NCBI RefSeq assembly: GCF_009932435.1 | Contig: NZ_BJOU01000001.1 | Span: 62,001-126,000 of the forward strand | Length of the DNA stretch: 64,000 bases | Direction of reading: 5' to 3' | DNA from: Gordonia crocea | GTDB lineage: Bacteria > Actinomycetota > Actinomycetes > Mycobacteriales > Mycobacteriaceae | Shown: piece after piece, positions 41,568 through 49,538 of the stretch | Position numbering within the stretch: position 1 is the stretch's first letter | Layout: each line of letters starts with the position of its first letter | Translations under genes and position numbers: made by a program | The notes under the pieces: model-generated | Database searches by the model: none | Told to the model about the DNA's origin: nothing | Seen by the model: only the letters and a program-made list of their open reading frames with translations

Positions 41568-42761
41568 ATGTCTGTCCAATCCGCCCGCATGAGCCGACCG
41601 GCCGATCGTCGTCGCCAGCTCATCGAACATGCCGCCGCGCTCTTCGTCGAGCGTGGCTATCCGCATGTCGCGATGGCCGACATCGCCCGGGCCGCAGGCG
41701 TGACAGCGCCATCGCTGTACCGACACTTCACCGACAAACGTGACCTGCTCGGCGCGGCCGTCCTCTCCGGCGTGGACGACCTGGAGATCTGCACCGATCG
41801 CGCCCTGGCCACTCCCGGCACACGGGCACAAACCACCCGAAAGCTGATTGAGGCGATCACCAAGCGGCCCGACTCCGCGTCGCTGTGGCGGTGGACCGGC
41901 GCCTACCTCAGCGACGCCCAGAACCGGGAGGTCGCGCTGCGCACCCGCGCGGTCCTGCGCCGGTGGTCCGATGCCCTCTTCGGTGACGCCGACCTGGCCG
42001 ATTGGGAGCGGTCCCAATTGACCTGGGCCCTGCTCAGCGTCGCCGGTTCGGGCACCGTGCACAGCAGGCGGCTTTCGGCAGCCCGAGAACTCGACGAACT
42101 CACCGACCGCGCCCTACGACTGCTCAGTCTGCGCCCCGCGCAGGCACCACCCCGGCCGTTCGCGGTCCCGAGCTCACCGTCGACGACCCGCCGCGACGAG
42201 ATCCTCGACGCGGCCTCACAGCTCTTCGCCGAGCGCGGCTACGCCGACGTCGGAGTCGACGAGATCGGTGCCGCCGTCGGAATCAGCGGGCCGAGCGTCT
42301 ACAACCACTTCTCGTCGAAGGCGGCGATCCTCGTCGGGATCGGCCAGCGCAGCGCCGCCCGATTGGAGGCCGGGGTGATCGCCGTCTACGGCGCGGCGGG
42401 CACCCAGCCCGACGACCCGGCGGCACTGCTGACGGGCTTGGTCGACTCCTACGTCACCGCCATCACCGCGACCCCCGACCTGTCGGTGTCGTTCAACAAC
42501 TCGCCCGCCTTGGCCACCGACCCGGCCGCGGTCGCACTGCTTGACAGCCAGCGCCGCTACGTGGCGCGGTGGATCGAGCTGCTCGCCGCCGCCGAGGCCG
42601 TCCCAGCCGCCGAGGCCGGCGTGGGCGTGCACGCGGCGCTCTCGATCGTCAATGACGCCGTGCGGCTGCGCCGCGGCACCTCCCGTCCCGAGTTCGGTTC
42701 CCAGATGGCCTATCTGATGCGCGGCGTGCTGCTGGGCGAAGTCGCGAGCGTGGACCCATGA
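41568..42761 (+). CDS. Tandem TetR regulator (two TetR units fused)
   Basis: 397 residues, twice the usual TetR length. Unit 1 has a helix-turn-helix at about 10-60 (LIEHAAALFVERGYPHVAMADIARAAGVTAPSLYRHFTDK) and a helical body; unit 2 has a second helix-turn-helix at about 208-256 (ILDAASQLFAERGYADVGVDEIGAAVGISGPSVYNHFSSK) and its own body. Such fused pairs mimic a TetR dimer in one chain and could read asymmetric operators. It is a likely regulator of fadBA or of itself. ATG 41568 is favoured, with TATGGT nine bases upstream. Its stop overlaps the cyclase ATG (ATGA). Confidence 0.85.
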   Translation: MSVQSARMSRPADRRRQLIEHAAALFVERGYPHVAMADIARAAGVTAPSLYRHFTDKRDLLGAAVLSGVDDLEICTDRALATPGTRAQTTRKLIEAITKRPDSASLWRWTGAYLSDAQNREVALRTRAVLRRWSDALFGDADLADWERSQLTWALLSVAGSGTVHSRRLSAARELDELTDRALRLLSLRPAQAPPRPFAVPSSPSTTRRDEILDAASQLFAERGYADVGVDEIGAAVGISGPSVYNHFSSKAAILVGIGQRSAARLEAGVIAVYGAAGTQPDDPAALLTGLVDSYVTAITATPDLSVSFNNSPALATDPAAVALLDSQRRYVARWIELLAAAEAVPAAEAGVGVHAALSIVNDAVRLRRGTSRPEFGSQMAYLMRGVLLGEVASVDP

Positions 42762-43696
42762 CCGACGAGCAGCGCTATAGCCGAGCCGAACTGACTGCGG
42801 TACTGGGAGTTTCGCCCGAACAGGTTGACCGGCTGTGGAATGCGTTCGGCTTCGCCCGTCGGCAGACCGACGCCAAGATCTTCAGCCAGCACGACCTGGA
42901 CGCCCTGCGGTTGTTCGTCGTCGCCTCACGGGTGATCCCCGACGACGAGCAGGTCGCAACCGCCCGCGCAATCGGGCAGAGCGCCGCCCGGTTGGCCGAT
43001 TGGCAAGCCGACATGTTGCTCGACCTCGACCGCAACCCCGCCATCACCTGGTCGATCGACGACATGGCCCGCGCGATGAGCACCATCCAAACGATGGTGT
43101 GGCGGCGGCACCTGGAAGCAGCCCTCGAACGCGACGTCGCCCAGGTGGATCCGACGGCGGCCGAGTCGCAGCGGCTCGCCGGGGTCCGCACCACCGAGGT
43201 CGTCGGGTTCGCCGACATCGTCGGGTTCACCAGCCTGTCGCGTCGCATCGACCTTCCCGACCTCGAAGTACTCCTCGAGGCCTTCGAGAACCGCGTCCAC
43301 GCGGTCATCACCGCCCACGGCGGGCAAGTCGTCAAAACGCTGGGCGATGCCGTGTTGTTCACCAACACCGACGTCGCGTCGGCCGCCTCGACCGCCGTGC
43401 AGATCCAAGAGGAAGTCGCCGACGTCGACCCCGTGCCCCCGTTGCGCATCGGACTCGCCTACGGTGAGATCCTCAACCGGCACGGTGACGTATTCGGCGA
43501 GCCGGTCAACATCGCCTCGCGCCTGTGCGGCTCAGCGCGACCGGGCACGACCCTGATCGACGCGGCACTGGCCGAGGCCATCGGCCGCGACGAAGGGCAA
43601 GGCTTGCGGATCCGCCCGATCCCGACCCTGTCGGTCCGCGGATACCGTCGGTTGAAGGCGTCGACGCTGACCCAAGCGCGACCGGCACGGGACTGA
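42758..43696 (+). CDS. Class III adenylate cyclase
   Basis: A 312-residue cytoplasmic cyclase making cAMP. Residues about 1-140 are helical; the start YSRAELTAVLGVSPEQVDRLWNAFGF recalls a MerR-like helix-turn-helix or the regulatory domain of Rv1264-type cyclases. The catalytic domain has the metal Asp in VVGFADIVGFTSLSRR, Lys and Asp in VVKTLGDAVLF, and the transition-state Asn/Arg in VNIASRLCG, so the active site is complete and should form as a homodimer. The 4-bp overlap with the TetR gene implies coupled expression. Confidence 0.88.
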   Translation: MTDEQRYSRAELTAVLGVSPEQVDRLWNAFGFARRQTDAKIFSQHDLDALRLFVVASRVIPDDEQVATARAIGQSAARLADWQADMLLDLDRNPAITWSIDDMARAMSTIQTMVWRRHLEAALERDVAQVDPTAAESQRLAGVRTTEVVGFADIVGFTSLSRRIDLPDLEVLLEAFENRVHAVITAHGGQVVKTLGDAVLFTNTDVASAASTAVQIQEEVADVDPVPPLRIGLAYGEILNRHGDVFGEPVNIASRLCGSARPGTTLIDAALAEAIGRDEGQGLRIRPIPTLSVRGYRRLKASTLTQARPARD

Positions 43697-43812
43697 GCAG
43701 CACTGACGAGCCCGGCGGCTGGGGCCTTGGTCCCAGCGGCGGGTGAAGTTCTGGTTGCCGACGGCAAAAACTGATAGGCGGTTGTCCGACCGATCGCCTA
43801 TCGTCGGATCCC

Positions 43813-44793
43813 ATGACCACGCCCAACCCCGAGTATGCGATCGAGGCCGTCGATCTCGTCAAACGATTCGGCGATTTCACCGCCGTCGACGGCATCAGCT
43901 TTCACGTACCCCGCGGCACCGTGCTGGGTCTGCTGGGCCCCAACGGCGCCGGCAAGACCACGACGGTCCGGATGATGACAACGCTGTCGAAACCGACCAG
44001 CGGTACCGCCTACGTCGCCGGATACGACGTCCGCACACACCCCGACGAGGTGCGCCGCAGCATGGGGCTGACCGGGCAGGCCGCCACGGTCGACGAGATT
44101 CTCACCGGACGCGAGAATCTCGCAATGATCGGTGGCCTCTACGGGATTGGCCGCCGCGCGTTGGCCGCCCGGAGTGATCAACTGCTCGAACAATTCTCCC
44201 TAACCGAGGCCGCCAACAAGCCGGTCAAAGACTACTCGGGCGGAATGCGCCGACGCCTCGACCTTGCGGTCAGCCTCTTGGCCGCACCACCGGTACTCTT
44301 CCTCGACGAGCCGACGACCGGACTCGACCCGCGCAGCCGAAATGAGTTGTGGGATGTGCTCCGGGGACTCGTCAACGACGGCACGACCCTGTTGCTCACC
44401 ACCCAGTACCTGGAGGAAGCCGACCAACTGGCCGACGACATCGTCGTTGTCGACCGCGGGCGGATCATCGAGCACGGCACCGCGATGCAGCTCAAACAGC
44501 GGGCTGGGGCCGCAAGCCTAGTCCTCACCGTGTCCGACGCCGCAGATCTCACCGCCGCCGCGGAGGTCCTGCGGCGCGCCGGTGGCGAGGTCTTCGTCGA
44601 GGAGAACGCCCGCCGGGTGACCGCCCCGGCCACCGGCCTGGGTGATTTGACGGCCGCAGCCACATTGCTCGACGAATCCGGCATCGCCGTCGACGACTTG
44701 GGCCTGGCCCGGCCCAGCCTCGACGACGTCTTCCTCTCCCTTACCGGTCACCGCACTGAATCCGACACCGCCCAACAGGAGCCTGCCCAATGA
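43813..44793 (+). CDS. ABC transporter ATPase, DrrA-like
   Basis: A 326-residue ATP-binding subunit of a drug or lipid exporter. Walker A is GPNGAGKTT (about 42-50), signature YSGGMRRRLDLA (about 141-152), Walker B VLFLDEPTTGLD and the switch TTQYLEEADQLAD. The C-terminal 100 residues match the DrrA accessory domain. TATCGT lies eight bases before the ATG with no ribosome site, so it may be leaderless. It overlaps the permease gene by 4 bp. Confidence 0.9.
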   Translation: MTTPNPEYAIEAVDLVKRFGDFTAVDGISFHVPRGTVLGLLGPNGAGKTTTVRMMTTLSKPTSGTAYVAGYDVRTHPDEVRRSMGLTGQAATVDEILTGRENLAMIGGLYGIGRRALAARSDQLLEQFSLTEAANKPVKDYSGGMRRRLDLAVSLLAAPPVLFLDEPTTGLDPRSRNELWDVLRGLVNDGTTLLLTTQYLEEADQLADDIVVVDRGRIIEHGTAMQLKQRAGAASLVLTVSDAADLTAAAEVLRRAGGEVFVEENARRVTAPATGLGDLTAAATLLDESGIAVDDLGLARPSLDDVFLSLTGHRTESDTAQQEPAQ

Positions 44794-45605
44794 CCACCCT
44801 GGTAGAAACCTCACCCACCAGCCTGTGGCGCCAGTCCTGGATCATGGTGAAGCGCAATCTGATCCACACCAAACGCATGCCCGAGATGCTGGCGGATGTG
44901 ACCTTCCAGCCGATCATGTTCGTGCTGTTGTTCGCCTTCGTTTTCGGCTCTTCGATCGCGGTGCCGGGCAGTAACTACAAGGAGTTCCTCCTGCCGGGGA
45001 TCATGGGCCAGACAATCGCGTTCACCGCCTTCATCGTCGCCAACGGGATCACCGCAGATCTAGACAAGGGCATCATCGATCGATTCCGGGCCCTACCCAT
45101 TCACCAGTCCTCAGTGATCATCGGCCGCTCCATCGCCGCGGTCCTCCACTCCTCAATCGGCATCGTGGTCATGGCGGTGACCGGCTTGGCAATCGGGTGG
45201 CGGATGCGCAACTCCATCGGCGAAACCCTCCTCGCCTTTGCGCTCATCCTGCTGTTCGGATTCGCCATGATCTGGTTCGGACTGATTGTCGGGTCGTGGC
45301 TCAAGACCACCGAAGCGGTGAATGGCTTCATGTTCACCACATTGTTCCCGGTGACTTTCCTATCCAACGCCTTCGTGCCGACTGCACCGATGCCGTCGTG
45401 GTTGCGCGCGATTGCCGAGTGGAATCCGATTTCCGCCCTGGTTCAGGCGATGCGCGTGTTGTGGGGCAACGGTCCGGCGGCTCCTGTGGACGCACCATGG
45501 CCGTTGCAACACCCGGTGCTTGCCACCATCATCTGGTCGGTGAGCCTCACCGTGATCTTCGCGCCGATCGCGATCGTGATGTACTACCGCCGCACGACTG
45601 ACTGA
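44790..45605 (+). CDS. ABC transporter permease, DrrB-like
   Basis: A 271-residue ABC-2 type permease with six transmembrane helices (for example PIMFVLLFAFVFGSS, GQTIAFTAFIVANG, LLAFALILLFGFAMIWFGLIVG). The DrrB-typical PVTFLSNAFVPTAPMPSWLRAIAEWNPIS is near the end. It forms an exporter with the ATPase encoded just upstream. Substrate unknown. It is convergent with the ROK gene with only 7 bp between stops. Confidence 0.9.
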   Translation: MTTLVETSPTSLWRQSWIMVKRNLIHTKRMPEMLADVTFQPIMFVLLFAFVFGSSIAVPGSNYKEFLLPGIMGQTIAFTAFIVANGITADLDKGIIDRFRALPIHQSSVIIGRSIAAVLHSSIGIVVMAVTGLAIGWRMRNSIGETLLAFALILLFGFAMIWFGLIVGSWLKTTEAVNGFMFTTLFPVTFLSNAFVPTAPMPSWLRAIAEWNPISALVQAMRVLWGNGPAAPVDAPWPLQHPVLATIIWSVSLTVIFAPIAIVMYYRRTTD

Positions 45606-45612
45606 CCCCCGG

Positions 45613-46902
45613 CTACGCGGTAATCGCGATGGCGCCGAGGGGGTCGCTGTAGAGCGCATCAAGGGAGACCGCGCCGGCGGCCTGCTGCTGCACGCTCACC
45701 CCGGCCCGCGAGACCCGGACGTCGCGCTTGGCGGTGACGCTGGTGTCACGGATGACCTTGGCGACGACCGGCAGTGTCTGCGGCGCATCGGTGAAGGCCT
45801 GACCGCCGAGCACCACGTGGTCGGGGTTGAAGATGTCTGCGATAAGGGCCACCGCGCGGCCGAGCACCTCGGCGCGTTCGACCAGGATGTCGCGGGCTAC
45901 CTCGTTGCCGTCGCGGGCCGCCTCGTGTACGTCGGCGATGTCGGTGATGCCCAGGCCTGCCGCCCGCGCCGCCGCGACGATACCGGTATCGCTGGTCGCG
46001 GCCTCGAGTTGGCCGGTGCGGTGCGGGTCCAGCAGGGTCGTGGCACCGATTGGGAAATGTCCGATGACCGGCGGCCCGGCGCTCGGGGTGTGCACCGAAC
46101 CGTCGACGCTGAAGGCAATACCAACCATCTCGCGCGCATAGAAGTAGAGGAAACTGCCCCGCTGAGTCGGGTTGGCGACGAGTTCGGCGTCTGCCATGGC
46201 CTCGACATGCGACGCCACCGAGACCGGGTAGCCGAGAATCTCGGCAAAGACCTGGCCGACGGGCGCCTGCGACCATCCCAACCGCGGATGGTCGACATTG
46301 CCACCCTCGTATACCCGGCCGCCGAGGGCGATACCCACCCAGCGGATGTCGCGGTTGCGCCACCGCGAGGTGAAGCCCGCGACGGTGTGGGCCAGCGAGG
46401 TCAGCGCATTCTCCGCCCCCGCCTCAGCCGGTGTCGGGACTGTGATGGATCCGACGACGCGGTGCAACAGGTCGTGCGCGGTGATCGAGGTGACCTTATA
46501 GCCGATGTGCACACCGATGGTCAGATGCTCGGCGACCGCTATCTCCACCGGCAGTCGCGGCCGGCCTACCGCACCCGCCGGGGCGAGATCGCCGCGTTCG
46601 CGGACGAGCCCGGCCTTCACCAGCGCACCGACCTGGCGGTTAACCGTCGACGTGGATAGTCCGGTGGCATCGGCGATCTCGTCGCGGAAGACCGGGGCGG
46701 CCTGCCGGATCACCCGCAGCACCTGGGCGGCGGGCTTATCCGACAGTGCCAGGTTGGGAGTGCTGATGTGGGTGTGGTCGAGGTGATGCCGGGCGGGCAA
46801 CGGTACGCCCACCGGGCGCGGCGACCGGGTGTGCGGTACCCGGGGGCTGGGAACGAGACGGGTGGGGGTGGTTGTGGCGGGTCGATCCAGAATGCTGGTC
46901 AT
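45613..46902 (-). CDS. ROK-family transcriptional regulator (Rv0485-like)
   Basis: 429 residues: an N-terminal Pro/Arg-rich tail, a winged helix-turn-helix (about 55-110, EIADATGLSTSTVNRQVGALVKAGLVRERG) and a ROK domain with a phosphate-binding start (LTIGVHIGYKVTSITAHD) but no evident glucokinase ExGH(x)9CxCG Cys cluster, so probably no kinase activity. It resembles mycobacterial Rv0485. In mycobacteria this gene precedes mshA; here a convergent exporter follows instead. ATG 46902 has a GGACC-type weak site. A leaderless poly-Cys leader peptide lies 96 bp upstream. Confidence 0.82.
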   Translation of the reverse strand: MTSILDRPATTTPTRLVPSPRVPHTRSPRPVGVPLPARHHLDHTHISTPNLALSDKPAAQVLRVIRQAAPVFRDEIADATGLSTSTVNRQVGALVKAGLVRERGDLAPAGAVGRPRLPVEIAVAEHLTIGVHIGYKVTSITAHDLLHRVVGSITVPTPAEAGAENALTSLAHTVAGFTSRWRNRDIRWVGIALGGRVYEGGNVDHPRLGWSQAPVGQVFAEILGYPVSVASHVEAMADAELVANPTQRGSFLYFYAREMVGIAFSVDGSVHTPSAGPPVIGHFPIGATTLLDPHRTGQLEAATSDTGIVAAARAAGLGITDIADVHEAARDGNEVARDILVERAEVLGRAVALIADIFNPDHVVLGGQAFTDAPQTLPVVAKVIRDTSVTAKRDVRVSRAGVSVQQQAAGAVSLDALYSDPLGAIAITA

Positions 46903-46998
46903 GGTGGGTCCTGGTGTGTTGGCCGACACGACAACGCTCATCGACAGTCGGCGGGGAATGCGGGAAGGCCCGGGCTAGGGGGCACTGGGATAGAACGA

Positions 46999-47103
46999 TC
47001 AGCGCATTCGGCAACAACACAGCATTCGCGCGAGCGGCAGACGGCAGCCCAAAGCGGTGGTCACGTAGGTGACCTCCGGGGCGCGGTGCGCAGGCGACGA
47101 CAT
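46999..47103 (-). CDS. Leaderless poly-cysteine leader peptide
   Basis: A 34-codon ORF whose end reads MLCCCRMR and then stop: three Cys codons in a row just before the stop. TAGCTT (47116-47111 on the minus strand) is a TANNNT -10 exactly seven bases before the ATG at 47103, so the message should begin at the start codon. Poly-cysteine leaderless sORFs acting as cysteine-responsive attenuators are known in mycobacteria, including (to my recollection) ahead of the Rv0485/mshA-type operon. Low Cys-tRNA would stall ribosomes here and change expression of the ROK gene. Confidence 0.7.
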   Translation of the reverse strand: MSSPAHRAPEVTYVTTALGCRLPLARMLCCCRMR

Positions 47104-47184
47104 GTTCGCCAAGCTAGCAGCGTCGACGTGGGGGTGCAAGATCAAGAGCCCACCTCCGGGGCCCAACGTGGTGCAACTCACCAC

Positions 47185-47196
47185 TACCCTGGCCCC
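47185..47196 (+). promoter_or_regulatory. Leaderless promoter of the histidine phosphatase gene
   Basis: TACCCT (47185-47190) is a TANNNT hexamer six bases before ATG 47197, and no ribosome site is present. Confidence 0.45.
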
Positions 47197-47871
47197 ATGG
47201 GCTCCCTTTACCTCGTACGGCACGGCCAGGCGCAAGCGTCGGCATACGGCGCGACCGACGAACAGGGGGGCAGTGAGCCCGGCAGCCTAACCCCGATCGG
47301 CGACCAGCAGGCCCTCTTGACCGGGCAGACCCTCGCCGGGGTGGTCGCGGGGTTCACCTCCACGATCAGTGGAAGTTTGACCCGTCAGCGCCAAACCCTG
47401 GGCGGGATCCTGCAGGCCTTCGACGACGCGCCCGCCGCGACGGTCGACGACGGATGGGACGAATACGACCTGGCCGGGCTGCTGGGTGCCCCGACCGCGG
47501 ACCAGCTTGCCGACGGCCGCACATTCCAGCAGTCCCTCGACGGAGCACTGGCGGCCTGGGTGCGCGGCGAACTCGACGCGGCCGTACCCTTCGCCGCGTA
47601 CGCGGCGCGCGTCGCCGACGCCGGTCGACGCGCCGTCGCGCAGGCGGGTTCGGGCAAGAACGTCCTCGTCGTGTCCTCGGCCGGGTCGATCACACTATGG
47701 CTGGCCCAGCACCTGGGCATCGGCGTAGACCAGTGGCCCGCACTGGCCCGCTCGATGATGAACGCGTCCATCACCAAGACCCTCGTCGGGCGCCAAGGCG
47801 TCACGATCCTCTCGATCAACGAGCACCTCCATTTGACCGACCGCGACGGCGGGATCGCGACGTTCCGCTAG
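47197..47871 (+). CDS. Histidine phosphatase family protein, one catalytic His missing
   Basis: A 224-residue member of the phosphoglycerate-mutase-like superfamily. The N-terminal LYLVRHGQA with the phosphorylated His is present, as are the Arg in SGSLTRQRQT and a long helical insert. The second catalytic His, usually in a VSHG motif, is replaced: the strand reads VLVVSSAGSITLW. It may be inactive, a binding protein, or a variant that uses another residue. Start from the leaderless promoter; the longer upstream frame overlaps the leader peptide region. Confidence 0.75.
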   Translation: MGSLYLVRHGQAQASAYGATDEQGGSEPGSLTPIGDQQALLTGQTLAGVVAGFTSTISGSLTRQRQTLGGILQAFDDAPAATVDDGWDEYDLAGLLGAPTADQLADGRTFQQSLDGALAAWVRGELDAAVPFAAYAARVADAGRRAVAQAGSGKNVLVVSSAGSITLWLAQHLGIGVDQWPALARSMMNASITKTLVGRQGVTILSINEHLHLTDRDGGIATFR

Positions 47872-47892
47872 CCAAGCCGATCCTCGCAATCG

Positions 47893-48501
47893 CTACTCAG
47901 ATCTGGATTGACTCGTCAGCGCCTCGTAAAGGACGCGCACCGCCGAAAGCTGCCGCCGCATATGACCCGGGTCCCCGGTTGCGCGGCACAGAATGAAGGC
48001 GCCCTCGAACGTGACGAACAGATGGTCGGCCAGCGCGTCGACGTCGTGGTCGGAATCCCCCAACGCGCCCCGCAGCAAATCGGCGACAGCCTGTCGCCAA
48101 GCCCGTACGGCGCCGAGGATCGGAACTGCGGTATCGGAGCCGACTAACTGTCGCTCGGTGAGCACGGCGACGTACAGACAACTCGACTGGGAGCCCATCA
48201 CCTCGTCGGCATGGTCCTCGAAGTGCGCCATGAATGCCAGGAGCCGTGCCCTCGGGTCGTCGATTCCGGCGACCACGTCTAGCCCCTCTTGCAGTACCCC
48301 GACATCGGCTTCGGCGTAGCGCCGTACCAGCTGTTCGGCTAGGTCGGCCTTGGAGGAAAAGTGGTGGAAGAACGAACCCTTGGAAGACCCCGCCGCGGCG
48401 ATGACTTGGTCGATCGAAGTCGCGGCGTAACCGCTGTCGATCACGAGTCGCTCGGCGGCGTCGAGAATGCGGATTCGGGTCGCAGACCCATCGCGGGGCA
48501 T
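47893..48501 (-). CDS. TetR/AcrR-family regulator
   Basis: A 202-residue repressor. The helix-turn-helix is at about 8-55 (ATRIRILDAAERLVIDSGYAATSIDQVIAAAGSSKGSFFHHFSSK), followed by an all-helical ligand domain with a LQEGLDVVAGIDDPRARLLAFMAHFE start. It is divergent from a homocysteine S-methyltransferase-like gene, with two palindromes in the 85-bp gap as obvious operators, so it likely controls itself and that gene. Confidence 0.85.
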   Translation of the reverse strand: MPRDGSATRIRILDAAERLVIDSGYAATSIDQVIAAAGSSKGSFFHHFSSKADLAEQLVRRYAEADVGVLQEGLDVVAGIDDPRARLLAFMAHFEDHADEVMGSQSSCLYVAVLTERQLVGSDTAVPILGAVRAWRQAVADLLRGALGDSDHDVDALADHLFVTFEGAFILCRATGDPGHMRRQLSAVRVLYEALTSQSRSE

Positions 48502-48516
48502 ACCACCACTTGTACC

Positions 48517-48552
48517 AGACTTACTGGTCTGCTATAACAGACTGATCAGTCT
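48517..48552. promoter_or_regulatory. Paired TetR operators around a divergent promoter
   Basis: AGAC-TTACTG-GTCT (48517-48530) and the perfect palindrome AGACTGATCAGTCT (48539-48552) lie 22 bp apart and flank TATAAC (48533-48538), the likely -10 of the methyltransferase gene. A repressor bound here would cover both the -35 region and the start site. Confidence 0.7.
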
Positions 48553-48586
48553 AGACCACTTAGTCTGATTAGATCGAAGGGCGATC

Positions 48587-49525
48587 ATGGACACAACTGC
48601 CTGGCAACTACCCGAAATCTCCCACGGCTGGGTCACCGACGGCGGCCTAGAGACCGATCTGATCTTCCATCGAGGAATCGACCTGCCCGACTTCGCGGCC
48701 TTCCCCCTACTTGAGGATCGGTCCGGTCGCAGCGAGCTCGAGTCGTACTACCGTGACTACGCGCGGGTGGCAGCAAAGGCCGATGCCGGCCTGATCCTGG
48801 AGACACCGACATGGCGTGCGAACGCCGACTGGGGCGCCCGTCTGGGCTACGGCGCCGACGAGTTGCGGCGCGTCAACAGCGAGGCGATCACGTGGATGCG
48901 ATCCGTTGCCCGCGATCTGACCGACGTCGCCGACGTCCTTGTCGCAGGAGTGATCGGACCACGCGGCGACGGCTACCGGCCGAGCGATCAGGCGGTCGAT
49001 GAAGCGACCGAATACCACCGGGTGCAACTAGCCTCGTTCGCCGAAGCCGGCGCAGACTTCGTGACGGCGTACACTTTGTCGACGCTCGCCGAGGCAGTCG
49101 GCATCGTTCGGGCAGCGGCCGACGTCAACATCCCCGTCGCGGTGTCCTTCACGGTGGAAACCAACGGGCACCTCCCTGACGGCTCCACACTCAGCGAGGT
49201 GATCAACTCTCTCGACAACGCGACCGGATCCGCCGCCGCACACGTTTTGGTCAACTGCGCCCACCCCGATCACATTGCCCCGGGTATTGACGCCGATGCG
49301 GGCTGGACCCGGCGGATCGCCGGGCTGCGCGTCAACGCCTCGCACATGAGCCACGCCGAACTAGACGAGGCGTCGAGCTTGGACGAGGGCGAGATCGACG
49401 GTCTGGCCGCGGACCTCCGGTCGCTGGCCGCAGCACTACCGGCGCTCCGGATCGTCGGCGGGTGCTGCGGTACCGACGTGCGCCACGTCGCGGCGATGTG
49501 GGACAAGTGGTCTCCAGTCCACTGA
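48587..49525 (+). CDS. Homocysteine S-methyltransferase family protein
   Basis: A 312-residue TIM-barrel methyltransferase of the MmuM/BHMT type. It has the start WVTDGGLETDLIFHRG, ILETPTWRANADWGARLGYG and the three zinc Cys: one in VLVNCAHPDHI (about 223) and two in RIVGGCCGTDVRH (about 293). It transfers a methyl group, probably from S-methylmethionine, SAM or a betaine, to homocysteine. Regulated by the divergent TetR protein. ATG 48587 follows GAAGGGCG. Confidence 0.85.
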   Translation: MDTTAWQLPEISHGWVTDGGLETDLIFHRGIDLPDFAAFPLLEDRSGRSELESYYRDYARVAAKADAGLILETPTWRANADWGARLGYGADELRRVNSEAITWMRSVARDLTDVADVLVAGVIGPRGDGYRPSDQAVDEATEYHRVQLASFAEAGADFVTAYTLSTLAEAVGIVRAAADVNIPVAVSFTVETNGHLPDGSTLSEVINSLDNATGSAAAHVLVNCAHPDHIAPGIDADAGWTRRIAGLRVNASHMSHAELDEASSLDEGEIDGLAADLRSLAAALPALRIVGGCCGTDVRHVAAMWDKWSPVH

Positions 49526-49538
49526 CCCGGCAAGCCCC

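Noticed and set aside
46736..47020. Minus-strand frame overlapping the ROK gene start
   Set aside because: It is a shifted frame of the ROK N-terminus and leader region, Pro/His/Arg-rich; the poly-Cys frame has the promoter evidence instead.
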